DNA from: Martelella lutilitoris
GTDB lineage: Bacteria; Pseudomonadota; Alphaproteobacteria; Rhizobiales; Rhizobiaceae
NCBI RefSeq assembly: GCF_016598595.1
Contig: NZ_CP066786.1
Span: forward strand, 2,999,501 to 3,063,500
Direction: 5' to 3'
Length of the DNA stretch: 64,000 nucleotides
Of this stretch, positions 44,997-53,874 are shown piece after piece (position 1 is the stretch's first letter; each line of letters starts with the position of its first letter). The notes under the pieces are model-generated. The model was given only the letters and a program-made list of their open reading frames with translations, searched no databases and had not been told where the DNA came from. The translations under genes and the position numbers were made by a program.

Positions 44997-45039
44997 AAAG
45001 GCCCGGCCGCGTCCGTTTCGGAACGCCGGCCGGGCCTTT
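44997..45039. terminator. Terminator between HdeD and quinone reductase genes
   Basis: AAAGGCCCGGCCG / CGGCCGGGCCTTT stem with a long loop; on the minus strand it follows the HdeD stop by eight bases and ends with TTTTGG. Confidence 0.85.
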
Positions 45040-45046
45040 CTTCATC

Positions 45047-45610
45047 TCAGCCGTTGCTGCGCGGACGCAGTGCAAGCGCGAAGACCACCATCGACACGCC
45101 GTAGACCAGGAAATCGGCCGCGACGAACAGGCCGAGCAGCCACAGGCTGTTCTGCGGGAAGTTCGAGGCGATCAGGACCGCGGCCAGGATCAGGACCAGG
45201 CCGGAGAAGATCATGAAGCCCCAGCCCTTGAGCGGGCGCATGGTCATGCCGAGGTAAAGCCTGAAGCCGCCGGCAACGGCCAGCGAAACGCCGACGATGA
45301 TGGTGAACAGGCTGGAAGCCAGAACCGGATTGCGCATCAGCACGATGCCGGCCAGTACGTACAGCAGGCCCGAGATCACCCAGAAGGCCACATGCCCCTT
45401 GGAGCGGTTGTAGAAAAGCTGCAAGAGATGGACGACGCCGGCGACAATCAGCATCGCGCCGAAGAAGACCACCGAGGCAACGGTCGTCGCCACAAGATTG
45501 CCGAGAAGAATAAGGCTCAGCAGCACGAGCAGCAGGCCAAAGGCCATGACCCAGCCCCAGCGTCCCCTGAACTTGTCAAGATCCGGCCCCTGCTCTCCAA
45601 ATGTCGTCAT
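45047..45610 (-). CDS. HdeD family membrane protein (DUF308)
   Basis: Inner-membrane protein of 187 residues with six helices as three helical hairpins, the DUF308 repeat (LLLVLLSLILLGNL, FFGAMLIVAGVVHLLQLF, AFALRPRSNG end). E. coli HdeD supports acid resistance at high cell density. Nothing in the sequence shows which stress induces it here. It is flanked by a terminator and, upstream, by the focA gene. Confidence 0.88.
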   Translation of the reverse strand: MTTFGEQGPDLDKFRGRWGWVMAFGLLLVLLSLILLGNLVATTVASVVFFGAMLIVAGVVHLLQLFYNRSKGHVAFWVISGLLYVLAGIVLMRNPVLASSLFTIIVGVSLAVAGGFRLYLGMTMRPLKGWGFMIFSGLVLILAAVLIASNFPQNSLWLLGLFVAADFLVYGVSMVVFALALRPRSNG

Positions 45611-45716
45611 GGTGGAATACCCCCTTCATCACCGCGTAAAATCGAGCAGACGATAGTGATGAAGCTGAATATTAGCAACTATTCTTCACGCGAAGCCGCG
45701 TTTTCCGGAAGCGGGT

Positions 45717-46580
45717 TCAGTGGGCCTGGTTGCGCACCGCCGGCCTCAGATAGATCACCCAGTAGGCGATCCCGACGAACAGCGCGCCGCCGATGATATT
45801 GCCGATGGTGACCGGGACCAGATTGGCAAACACGAAATTGCTCCAGGTCAGATCGGCAAAGTCTGCCGGATTGGCGCCCGAGGCTGCCCAGAACTCCGGT
45901 CCGGCAAGCGTCCTGGTCAGGATCGCCATCGGGATCTGGAACATGTTGGCGACGACGTGTTCGAACCCGGCGGCCACAAACATGGCGACCGGCAGGATGA
46001 CGGCCAGGATCTTGTCGGTCGCCGACCGGCCGGCATAGGTCATCCACACGCCGAGACAGACAAGCACGTTGCACATGACGCCGAGCGCGACCGCCTGCAG
46101 AAAGGTGTGGTGCAGCTTGTGCTGGGCGATATGCATGTAATTGAGGCCAAGAAGCCCGCCATCGCCCTCATAGTGCCGGGCGGCCTGCATGATCATCACC
46201 AGCGTGACCGCGCCGACGAAGTTGCCGAGATAGACCATCGCCCAATTGCGCGCGAGCGCGGCCCAGGTGATCCGCCCGGTCGCCTTGCCGATGATCGTCA
46301 TCACGGTGCTTGTGAACAGGTCGGCGCCCGTCAGCACGACGAGGACCAGCCCGAGACTGAAGGCGAGGCCGCCGATGAACTTGTTCGCGCCCCAGCCGAT
46401 ATCGCCATTTCCCGTTGTCACGACCGTGTAGAATATGAAGGCTATGCCGATGAAGGCGCCGGCCATCATCGCGGAGACGAAAAGCGAGAGCGGATCCTTG
46501 TTGACCTTTGCGATCCCCGCCGCTTCGGCCTTTTCGGCCATGACATGGGGCGGGAAGGCATCGAGATTGAAATGCTGCAT
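45717..46580 (-). CDS. focA: Formate channel, FocA/NirC family
   Basis: Pentameric membrane channel, 287 residues with six helices. Diagnostic parts are TGADLFTS in the first half, KLHHTFLQAVALGVMCNVLVCLGVWM and GFEHVVANMF with the gating histidine, matching FocA more closely than NirC. The start at 46580 (MQHFNLDAFPP) follows TGGAG; an ATG five codons earlier has no ribosome binding site. An FNR/FixK-type box lies 72-85 bases upstream, fitting induction at low oxygen. No formate dehydrogenase or pyruvate-formate lyase gene is in the window. Confidence 0.9.
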   Translation of the reverse strand: MQHFNLDAFPPHVMAEKAEAAGIAKVNKDPLSLFVSAMMAGAFIGIAFIFYTVVTTGNGDIGWGANKFIGGLAFSLGLVLVVLTGADLFTSTVMTIIGKATGRITWAALARNWAMVYLGNFVGAVTLVMIMQAARHYEGDGGLLGLNYMHIAQHKLHHTFLQAVALGVMCNVLVCLGVWMTYAGRSATDKILAVILPVAMFVAAGFEHVVANMFQIPMAILTRTLAGPEFWAASGANPADFADLTWSNFVFANLVPVTIGNIIGGALFVGIAYWVIYLRPAVRNQAH

Positions 46581-46651
46581 GGTCAGGAACTCCATCGGTG
46601 GACGCTTGGGAGGCGCGTGGCCGATACCTAGCAGTCCCGCCCCCCGGCGCG

Positions 46652-46665
46652 TTGATCTTGATCAT
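46652..46665 (-). promoter_or_regulatory. FNR/FixK-type anaerobox upstream of focA
   Basis: TTGAT-CTTG-ATCAT matches the TTGAT-N4-ATCAA consensus at 9 of 10 specified bases. It is 72-85 bases upstream of the focA start, a position compatible with activation at about -41.5. It also lies in the gap shared with the divergent GST gene. Confidence 0.6.
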
Positions 46666-46755
46666 TTTGGCGCATGCCCCCGGCTCGACGCTGACCAGCG
46701 GACGGCCGTGCGTGCATAATGGCAAAAGATACGAATCACCGCGAAAGGACGCGAC

Positions 46756-47397
46756 ATGCTGAATATCTGGGGACGCGCGACATCATCCAATGTCCAGGCG
46801 GTGATGTGGACCGTCGGCGAGCTCGGCCTCGATTTCGAGCGCTATGACATCGGCTTCAGGTTCGGCGGCAACGATACCCCGGACTTCCTCGCGATGAACC
46901 CGAACGGACTGATCCCGGTCCTGAAGGACGGCGATGACGGCGAGGCGCTGTTCGAATCGGCCGCCATCTGCCGCTATCTTGCGGCCCGCTATGGCAGCGA
47001 CGCCTTCTGGCCGAAGGACCCCGCGGCGCGCGCCCATGTCGACAAATGGGCCGAGTGGGCAAAACTCACCGTCGCATCCGCCTTCACCATGCCGATCTTC
47101 TGGGCCGTGGTGCGCACGCCGGCGAAGGACCGCGCCCCGGAGGCGATTGCGCGCGCGCTCGCCGCCTTCGACCGGCTTCTGGGCATCGCCGAGGCCGAAC
47201 TCGAGAAGCACGCCTTCCTTGCCGGCGACAGCTTCACGCTGGCCGACATCATGTTCGGCCACATTCTCTACCGCTACCATACGATGGAGATCGACCGTCC
47301 CGCGCGGCCGGCCGTCGAGGCCTATTACGCGGCGATGACCGAACGCCCGGCCTATCGCGACCATGTGATGGTCTCTTATGACAGCCTGCGTCCGTAG
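46756..47397 (+). CDS. Glutathione S-transferase family protein
   Basis: Soluble protein of 213 residues, with an N-terminal thioredoxin-like domain (MLNIWGRATSSNVQ, then LIPVLKDGD and ESAAICRYLAARYG) and an all-helical C-terminal domain with LAGDSFTLADIMFG. The active residue is likely one of the serines near residue 10-11. Substrate unknown. An AAAGGACG precedes the ATG. It is divergent from focA. Confidence 0.88.
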   Translation: MLNIWGRATSSNVQAVMWTVGELGLDFERYDIGFRFGGNDTPDFLAMNPNGLIPVLKDGDDGEALFESAAICRYLAARYGSDAFWPKDPAARAHVDKWAEWAKLTVASAFTMPIFWAVVRTPAKDRAPEAIARALAAFDRLLGIAEAELEKHAFLAGDSFTLADIMFGHILYRYHTMEIDRPARPAVEAYYAAMTERPAYRDHVMVSYDSLRP

Positions 47398-47576
47398 AAA
47401 GGGCAGTTGGCGACAAATCGCGGCGCGTGAACGGAAATTCCCTGCGCCGGCCTTGAAATCGACCGGAGGCAAGAGGATAACGAAGGCAACCGCCCCGCTT
47501 CCTGTACATTGATACCGGGCCCCGGACCGGGAAATTTTATCGAGAACGCCAAAGAGATTGCCGCGAAAGCCAGGTC

Positions 47577-48989
47577 ATGCGCCCCTATTACAAGAACGTC
47601 AAAATGGTCCGCCGTACACGGGTGATGTGGGGATCATGGCGCATATGGCAGCCAAGGCTGGTGTTCTGGGTCGGCGCCCTGATGATCGGGGTGATCAGCG
47701 TGTTCTTCGCGCGCGCCGCCGATTTCGCCTATGAACTGTTCGAGCACATGCGGCATTCGACCGCCTATTCGCCCTATCTCCCACTGATCCTGACGCCGCT
47801 CGGCTTCATGCTCTGTTCCTATATGAGCACGCGCTGGTTTCCCAATTCCCAAGGTTCGGGCATTCCGCAGGCGATTGCCGCCCGGCACCTGCACAACACC
47901 GAGAGCCAGCACCGTCTGCTCAATCTCAAGGTCGCCGCCGGCAAGATCCTCATGACGATTGTGGGCCTGTTCTGCGGCGCCTCGATCGGGCGCGAGGGGC
48001 CGACTGTCCAGGTCGGCGCTTCGATCATGATCCAGACTGCGCGCTGGGGAAAGATGATCCAGACCAAGGGGTTGATCGTCGCCGGTTCTGCGGCCGGCAT
48101 CTCGGCCGCCTTCAACACGCCGCTTGCCGGCATCGTGTTCGCCATCGAGGAAATGAGCCGCGCCTACGAATCGCGTGCCAACGGCCTGGTCGTTTCGGCG
48201 ATCATCCTTTCGGGTCTTGCCGCAATCGGGCTTGCCGGCAATTATACCTATTTCGGCCAGGCCTCTGCAATCGCAGTCAGGCCGGAGGAATGGATCGCGG
48301 TTTTCATATGCGGCATTGGCGGCGGGCTGCTCGGGGCCATGTTCTCGCTCTACTCCTTGAAAGCCGCGCGCCGCATCAAGCGCTGGGCACAGCCGGCGCC
48401 GATCAGGCGCATGGCATTTCTGGCCGGCGGCTGCGGACTTGCTGTCGCCCTGATCGGCATTCTCTTCGGCGGCGCGACCTTCGGCACGGGTTACGAGCAG
48501 GCCCGAACGGTCATCGAAGGCGGCTCGATCAGCCCGTTCTTCTTCCTCGGCAAGCTCGCGGCAACCTTCCTGTCCATGGCGTCCGGCATTCCTGGCGGCA
48601 TCTTCGCGCCATCGCTCTCCGTGGGCGCCACGCTCGGTTCGACCGTCGCCGATGTGCTCGGCATCAGTATCGGCCTCGGCGCTATCCTCGGCATGGCGGG
48701 GTATTTCGCGGGCGTCGTCCAGTCGCCCATGACGGCCTTTGTCATCATTCTGGAGATGACGGATAATCACGACGGCATCATCACGCTGATGGCCACCTCC
48801 ATGCTCGGCTATATCGCATCGCGCATGATCTCACGGGAGCCGCTCTATCATGGCCTGTCGCGTGCCTTCATCGCCGACAGCATCAAGTACCAGCGCGCCC
48901 GCAACAGGGAGACGACCGCCGAGGACCGCAGCACCGCTGACGAGATGCGTGAAGAGACCCGTCGTTATAATGACAAGGGCGCCGTATAG
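47577..48989 (+). CDS. CLC-family chloride/proton antiporter
   Basis: Membrane transporter of 470 residues with the CLC ion-path motifs GSGIPQ (93-98), GREGPTVQ with gating glutamate E140, and GIPGGIFAPSLSVG. The inner proton glutamate equivalent to E203 of the E. coli protein is E192 (FAIEEMS). Presence of both glutamates indicates an exchanger rather than a channel. It lacks CBS domains. In bacteria these transporters help in acid stress or with anions such as fluoride; the fluoride subtype has different motifs and is unlikely here. Confidence 0.9.
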   Translation: MRPYYKNVKMVRRTRVMWGSWRIWQPRLVFWVGALMIGVISVFFARAADFAYELFEHMRHSTAYSPYLPLILTPLGFMLCSYMSTRWFPNSQGSGIPQAIAARHLHNTESQHRLLNLKVAAGKILMTIVGLFCGASIGREGPTVQVGASIMIQTARWGKMIQTKGLIVAGSAAGISAAFNTPLAGIVFAIEEMSRAYESRANGLVVSAIILSGLAAIGLAGNYTYFGQASAIAVRPEEWIAVFICGIGGGLLGAMFSLYSLKAARRIKRWAQPAPIRRMAFLAGGCGLAVALIGILFGGATFGTGYEQARTVIEGGSISPFFFLGKLAATFLSMASGIPGGIFAPSLSVGATLGSTVADVLGISIGLGAILGMAGYFAGVVQSPMTAFVIILEMTDNHDGIITLMATSMLGYIASRMISREPLYHGLSRAFIADSIKYQRARNRETTAEDRSTADEMREETRRYNDKGAV

Positions 48990-49134
48990 AACCGGTTCGG
49001 GCAGCGCGTTCTAGCAATCGAAGGTTTTACGCCAAGCTTTTGCCGCCGCTGCCGGAAAATAGACAAGCCGGTTCCTCGCGCGGCTTCGGCTGGAACGCGA
49101 TACTGACACAAACGGACATGATGCGAGTTTGACG

Positions 49135-49848
49135 ATGACGCTCTCCTCCAAGATCGACCTTGAAGACACCCTTGCCGCCCTGGACCTCGAGGGACGACTG
49201 CGGCTCGTCGCCGAAAGCGGCCGGCCCGCAGTCTTTACCACCAGTCTCGGGATCGAGGATCAGGTGCTGACCGGCGCGATCGCCATGGCCGGCCTGCCGA
49301 TCAGGATCGTCACGCTCGATACCGGTCGCCTTTTCGACGAGACGCTGCAGTTGATCGAGGACACCGAGGCCCGATTCGGCATCGCGATCGAGCGTTTTCA
49401 TCCACGGCAAGAGGCTGTCGATGCCTATGTCGCCGAGCATGGCCGCAACGGCTTTTACGAGAGCGTCGACGCGCGCCATGCCTGCTGCCACATCCGCAAG
49501 CTCGATCCGCTCGCGCAGGCGCTCGAAGGCGCAGCCTACTGGATCACGGGGCTGAGGCGCGGCCAGTCCGGCAACCGCGCGACGACCCCTTTTTACGAGG
49601 AAGACAAGGCCCGCCATCTGACGAAGATCAATCCGCTGGCCGACTGGAACATCGCGGACATCCGCGCCTTTGCCGAGCGGAACGACGTTCCCCTCAACCC
49701 GCTGCATGAGCGCGGCTATCCCTCGATCGGCTGCGCGCCCTGCACCCGCGCGATCAAGCCGGGTGAGCCGGAGCGCGCCGGTCGCTGGTGGTGGGAAAAT
49801 GACGCAAAGCGCGAATGCGGCCTGCACGTCGGAAGCGCCGCCCGCTGA
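49135..49848 (+). CDS. cysH: Adenylyl-sulfate (APS) reductase, assimilatory
   Basis: Reduces activated sulfate to sulfite for cysteine synthesis. The 237-residue protein has the iron-sulfur cysteines C117-C118 (HACCHIRK) and C200, C203 (GCAPCTRA), marking the APS-using 4Fe-4S type rather than the PAPS reductase of E. coli, and catalytic C228 in KRECGLH. The ATG at 49135 is preceded by an in-frame TTG; ATG gives the standard N-terminus. No other cys genes are adjacent. Confidence 0.92.
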   Translation: MTLSSKIDLEDTLAALDLEGRLRLVAESGRPAVFTTSLGIEDQVLTGAIAMAGLPIRIVTLDTGRLFDETLQLIEDTEARFGIAIERFHPRQEAVDAYVAEHGRNGFYESVDARHACCHIRKLDPLAQALEGAAYWITGLRRGQSGNRATTPFYEEDKARHLTKINPLADWNIADIRAFAERNDVPLNPLHERGYPSIGCAPCTRAIKPGEPERAGRWWWENDAKRECGLHVGSAAR

Positions 49849-49860
49849 AGATTTGCCGAT

Positions 49861-50898
49861 TTACCGCCGGGTCGAGTTGCCCTCAATGATCTCGAAGGGC
49901 AGTTCAACGGCCGCTTCCGGCCGCTCGCCCTCCGTCAGGTACCGCATGATCAGATCGGCCGCCTTGAAGCCGATCTCGTAGAGCGGCACATAGACCGAGG
50001 TCAGCGGCGATTCCTCCATCTCGGCGAAATCCACGCCGTTATAGCCGCAAATGCCGAGTTCCTGCGGCACGCGAACGCCAAGCTGCTGGGCGCCGAAATA
50101 GACCCCCATGGCAAGCCTGTCATTGTGACAGAAGACGGCATCCACCTCCGGCATGCGCCGCCTGAGGTTGCGCACGAGGTTGACGCCCTGTTCCATCGGA
50201 TTGCCGGTTTCGGCCTCGAAGACATAGGCCGGATCATAGCGGCCGGCCTTCAGCAGCGCGTCGCGATAGCCCTCGAAACGGCGGCGGGAGCGGATATCCT
50301 TGCCGCCGCCCAAAAGCGCAATCCGCTCATAGCCCTGCGCCAGGAGATGCTCGACGGCGGCGGTTGCCGCCGCCCGGTTTCGGATGCCGACGCCCATGTC
50401 CAGCGGCTCGATGCTGGTATCCATCATCTGCACAACCGGACAGCCGAGCTCGGCGATCAGGGGCTTGTTGACCGGAAACTCGGCAACGCTTTCAAGAATG
50501 ATGCCGGCGGGATTCTGCGCCACGAAAAGCCGGAGCAGCTTGGCTTCCTCGGCCGCGTTGAGGCCGATATTGGCGAATTGCGTGCTGACGTCGCTCGTGA
50601 GGAACCGGTCCTCGACGCCGCGGGCGGCATGGAAGAAGCCGCTCATCTCCATGATCGGCGCCAGCACCGCAACGATGCCGCTGTGCCGGCTGGCAAGCGC
50701 CCGGGCGGCGAAGTTCGGCACATAGCCAATCTCCTCGACGACGTCCAGAATGGTCTCGCGCAGTTTCTCGCTCACCTTGTGCGGTTCGCGCAGCGCCCGT
50801 GACACCGTGATCGGACTGACGCCCGCCAGCCTTGCCACATCGCTCAAGGTCGTTCGCGATTTGGAGCCGCCTCTCAGCCGAAAAGACAATTCAACCAT
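49861..50898 (-). CDS. LacI/GntR-type repressor
   Basis: LacI-family regulator of 345 residues: helix-turn-helix and hinge at about residues 16-70 (TTLSDVARLAGVSPITVSRALREP) and a periplasmic-binding-protein-like sugar domain after it (CHNDRLAMGVYFGAQQLGV). It resembles the GntR/IdnR-type branch. The chosen ATG at 50898 lies five codons inside a frame that begins with TTG. No sugar operon is adjacent; the sulfatase operon at the start of the window is a distant possible target, without evidence. Confidence 0.87.
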   Translation of the reverse strand: MVELSFRLRGGSKSRTTLSDVARLAGVSPITVSRALREPHKVSEKLRETILDVVEEIGYVPNFAARALASRHSGIVAVLAPIMEMSGFFHAARGVEDRFLTSDVSTQFANIGLNAAEEAKLLRLFVAQNPAGIILESVAEFPVNKPLIAELGCPVVQMMDTSIEPLDMGVGIRNRAAATAAVEHLLAQGYERIALLGGGKDIRSRRRFEGYRDALLKAGRYDPAYVFEAETGNPMEQGVNLVRNLRRRMPEVDAVFCHNDRLAMGVYFGAQQLGVRVPQELGICGYNGVDFAEMEESPLTSVYVPLYEIGFKAADLIMRYLTEGERPEAAVELPFEIIEGNSTRR

Positions 50899-51022
50899 CC
50901 CCTGTCCCGCCAATCGGCGCTTACCGTTCCATCCACGTCTGACGCTATTCCGCTTTGTTATTTTATCATGAATTTCAAATCCACGGCAAAATGACTTTCG
51001 TCGGCCTCGGGGCCGTTGCGCC

Positions 51023-52243
51023 TCAAGGATTGGCCAGTGCCTTCAGATCGGTCGCAGGGTCCGCGATCGCGTCAACCGACGGATTGATCCCGGCCGAAAG
51101 CATCTTCTTGGCGCAGACATAGGCGCGTGCATCATTGATCGCGTCGACGGCGAGAAGCGTGTCGCCCCTGAAATACCAGACGGATTGGCTGCCCTCGCGG
51201 GCGCCCTCCCGCGTCACGACGCGATCATAGCCGCCATTATAGCCCGCGATCTGAAGTTTCACATCATATTGATCCGACCAGAACCACGGCTCGGGTTCAT
51301 AGGCCTTGTCAGAGCCCGCGATAACGCCGGCGATTGCCTCGCCCTGATCGACGGCGTTGGGCACCGATTCGAGGCGAATTCGCTCGCCTCGATAGGGCAG
51401 TTCAACGCAATCGCCCACAGCGAAGATATCGGGATCAGATGTGCGCCCGAAAGCATCGACGACGATGCCGTTTCCGACGGCAAGGCCTGCTTCCTTGGCG
51501 AGCTGGTCGTTCGGCGTCACGCCGATGCCGACGACCGCCATGTCGATCTCCAGCGTCTCCCCGCGCGAAAGCACCGCGCGCCGGACATGGCCCGCCTCGC
51601 CCTCGAGATGGATCAGGCCGGTATTTTCGCGGATATCGACGCCGTGCGCGCGATGAATGGCGCGCATGATATCGGCCGTCTCGGGCGCTGCGACGCGCTT
51701 CAGGATGCGGTCGGCCATTTCGATCACGGTGACGTCGACCTCGAATTTCCGCGCCACGGCCGCCGCCTCGAGGCCGACATAGCCGCCGCCGACGACGAGG
51801 AGCCTGGCGCCCGGCTTCATGGCCTCGGCCAGCCGGTCGGCGTCATGCTTGTCGCGCATGACGAACACGCCCTCAAGGCCGCCGCCGATATCCTCCGGCA
51901 GGCGGCGCGGCGCGGCGCCCGTGGCCAGCACCAGCGTGCCATAGGAAAGGGTCGCGCCATCCTGCATCACGACCTGCCTGGCGTCCCGGTCGATGCGTTC
52001 GACGAAACGCTCCAGAAGGAGGTCGATGTCGTTTTCGCCGTACCAGGCCTCGGGCCGGAACAGCAACCGGTCGAACGCCATCTCGCCAAGAAGGTATTTC
52101 TTCGAAAGCGGCGGTCGCTGGTAGGGCGGCACGGCTTCCGCCCCGATCAGCGTGATCGGCCGCTCATCCTTCAGCGCCCTCAGCTTAGCCGCGACGGCAA
52201 ATCCGCCCTGACCTGCTCCGACAATGACAATCCGATCAGACAC
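51023..52243 (-). CDS. FAD-dependent ferredoxin/rubredoxin reductase-like oxidoreductase
   Basis: Flavoprotein of 406 residues of the CamA/ThcD group, passing electrons from NAD(P)H to a ferredoxin or P450 partner. FAD-binding VGAGQGGFAVAAKL begins at residue 8, LPPYQRPPLSKKYL-type contact follows, and the NAD motif LLVVGGGYVGLEAAA is near residue 150; the C-terminal AVGDCVELP is the second FAD site. It begins with GTG. No ferredoxin or cytochrome P450 gene is adjacent. Confidence 0.88.
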   Translation of the reverse strand: MSDRIVIVGAGQGGFAVAAKLRALKDERPITLIGAEAVPPYQRPPLSKKYLLGEMAFDRLLFRPEAWYGENDIDLLLERFVERIDRDARQVVMQDGATLSYGTLVLATGAAPRRLPEDIGGGLEGVFVMRDKHDADRLAEAMKPGARLLVVGGGYVGLEAAAVARKFEVDVTVIEMADRILKRVAAPETADIMRAIHRAHGVDIRENTGLIHLEGEAGHVRRAVLSRGETLEIDMAVVGIGVTPNDQLAKEAGLAVGNGIVVDAFGRTSDPDIFAVGDCVELPYRGERIRLESVPNAVDQGEAIAGVIAGSDKAYEPEPWFWSDQYDVKLQIAGYNGGYDRVVTREGAREGSQSVWYFRGDTLLAVDAINDARAYVCAKKMLSAGINPSVDAIADPATDLKALANP

Positions 52244-52354
52244 GATTTGCCCCTTTTTCGTTTGTTTTCGATGCAGACCAATGGCTTACGTCGTGATCGA
52301 GGCCCCGTCAATCATCCGAGCAGCGCCGAATAGGCACAGGTGCGCGACAAAAAA

Positions 52355-52377
52355 AGGCCCGGTATTGCACCCGGGCC
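52355..52377 (-). terminator. Terminator of the TRAP binding-protein gene
   Basis: GGCCCGG / CCGGGCC stem; on the minus strand it is followed by a seven-T run, about 45 bases after the stop at 52422. Confidence 0.88.
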
Positions 52378-52421
52378 TCTTCGCTTGTTGGCCTGTTATC
52401 CAGCCGATGGCGGAGCAATCT

Positions 52422-53528
52422 TCAGAGATTGCCCTTGCGCTGCTGGACCATCATGAACTTGTCGAAGGAGAACTCCGCGAGCTGCATCCACAGATAGGCG
52501 TCCTTCTTGAATTCCTGCTGGCTGTCATAGATGCGCTTGAACCAGGCGTTCTCCGCCGAGATCTCGGCGAAGGTCTCCTGAGACACCTTGTAGCAGGCAT
52601 CGAGAATTTCCTCGCTGAACGGTTTCAGCACCGCGCCTTCGGCGACCAGCTGGCGCAGCGCCTGCGGGTTGCCGGCATCATAACGGGCGAGCATGTCAAG
52701 GTTCACCGCGTCGCAGGCATCCGTCAGGATCTGCTGATAGCTTGCCGGCAGTTCGTTGAACTTGTCGAGATTGGTGAAGGCATGGATGACCGGGCCGCCT
52801 TCCCACCAGGCCGGATAGTAGTAGTATTTCGCGACCTTGACGAGGCCGAGGCTGAGATCGTCATAGGGGCCGACGAATTCGGTGGCATCGATCGTGCCGC
52901 GTTCCAGCGCCGAATAGACGTCGCCGGCGGCAATCTGCTGCGGCGTGACGCCGAGCTTTGCCATGACCTGGCCCGCAAGGCCGGCGATGCGCATCTTCAG
53001 GCCCTTGAGATCCTCGAGCGAATTGATCTCATTGGCGAACCAGCCGCCCATCTGCGCCCCGGTATTGCCGGCCGGATGTCCCCAGACGCCCTTTTCGGCG
53101 AAGAACTCGTCAAACAGCGCGTTGCCGCCGCCCTGGTAGAGCCAGGCATTCTTCAGGCGCGCATTCATGCCGAAGGGCACCGCCGTGCCGAGGCCGTAGG
53201 TCATGTCCTGGCCGATATAGTAGTAGGAGGGCGTGTGGCACATTTCGATCGTGCCGTCGCGCACGGCGTCGAGCACCTGCAGCGGCGGAACCAGTTCGCC
53301 GCCGGCAAAGACCTGAATATCGAAATTGCCGTCGGTCGCCGCGCGCACGCGCTCCGCAATTCCGGTCGCGCCGGAATAGAGAATGTCGAGCGACTGCGGG
53401 AAGGCAGACGACAGGCGCCAGTTGAGCTTGGGATTTTCCTGGGCGATGGCGGGGGCGGCGAGCGCGGCCGGGGCGAGCGCGCCTGCCGAAGCAACGCCTG
53501 CTTTTTTGAAGAACGTGCGGCGATCCAT
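52422..53528 (-). CDS. TRAP transporter substrate-binding protein (DctP family)
   Basis: Periplasmic binding protein of 368 residues with a Tat-type signal (DRRTFFKKAG, cut near IAQE at about residue 30), of the TakP/mannitol-chloroaromatic branch that binds keto acids and related carboxylates. Typical features are SAFPQSLDILYSGA, EMCHTPSYYYIGQD and ALERGTIDATEFVGPYDD. The start at 53528 follows AGGAAAC. No permease genes are adjacent on either side, so the rest of the transporter must be encoded elsewhere. A strong palindrome lies upstream. Confidence 0.9.
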   Translation of the reverse strand: MDRRTFFKKAGVASAGALAPAALAAPAIAQENPKLNWRLSSAFPQSLDILYSGATGIAERVRAATDGNFDIQVFAGGELVPPLQVLDAVRDGTIEMCHTPSYYYIGQDMTYGLGTAVPFGMNARLKNAWLYQGGGNALFDEFFAEKGVWGHPAGNTGAQMGGWFANEINSLEDLKGLKMRIAGLAGQVMAKLGVTPQQIAAGDVYSALERGTIDATEFVGPYDDLSLGLVKVAKYYYYPAWWEGGPVIHAFTNLDKFNELPASYQQILTDACDAVNLDMLARYDAGNPQALRQLVAEGAVLKPFSEEILDACYKVSQETFAEISAENAWFKRIYDSQQEFKKDAYLWMQLAEFSFDKFMMVQQRKGNL

Positions 53529-53606
53529 TGGTGTTTCCTGCTTTATTGTCGAAGGACCGGCTCCCGGCGGGGCGAACGTCATGCCTGCCCCGGCGTCGGG
53601 CGATCC

Positions 53607-53620
53607 GTACCGGTCGGTAC
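53607..53620. promoter_or_regulatory. Palindrome in the promoter region of the TRAP binding protein gene
   Basis: Perfect dyad GTACCG-GT-CGGTAC, about 80 bases upstream of the TRAP binding protein start. The size is right for an operator of a TetR or GntR regulator. It is 213 bases from the unlike palindrome of the TetR gene at 53833. Together with that operator, the 346-base gap 53529-53874 is thereby explained; no gene is seen in it. Confidence 0.45.
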
Positions 53621-53832
53621 TATCTTTTTTCACCGCCGCATGCAAGCCCGACATCGCGACGTTGCGTCATTACCTGTTGTTGATTTGTTCGAACCCGTCC
53701 GGCGCGCCATGAACCTGCCGTACGCGGCGCGGAACCCCGCCGCCCCGACATTGCCGTGCCGCCCTTCGCGCGCCCACGCCAAATGCCGGGCGACCGGCTG
53801 ACGTATCTTGCGTCCACCGGCCGATACTGTTA

Positions 53833-53850
53833 TGACTGACTGGTCAGTCA
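53833..53850. promoter_or_regulatory. TetR operator palindrome
   Basis: TGACTGAC-TG-GTCAGTCA is a perfect 8-base inverted repeat 25 bases upstream of the regulator start at 53875, directly beyond a GATACTGTTAT that could be the -10. TetR proteins of exporter operons commonly bind such elements to repress themselves and the exporter genes. Confidence 0.7.
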
Positions 53851-53874
53851 GCATCAAGGAAGCAGTTGTCCGGA

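Noticed and set aside
45717..46580. Nitrite channel (NirC) assignment for the FocA/NirC gene
   Set aside because: The KLHHTFLQA and GFEHVVANMF segments follow FocA closely and no nitrite reductase is adjacent; formate is preferred, though not proved.
49861..50898. LacI-type regulator assigned to the sulfatase operon
   Set aside because: The operon is more than 40 kb away and I found no shared operator, so the link would be a guess.
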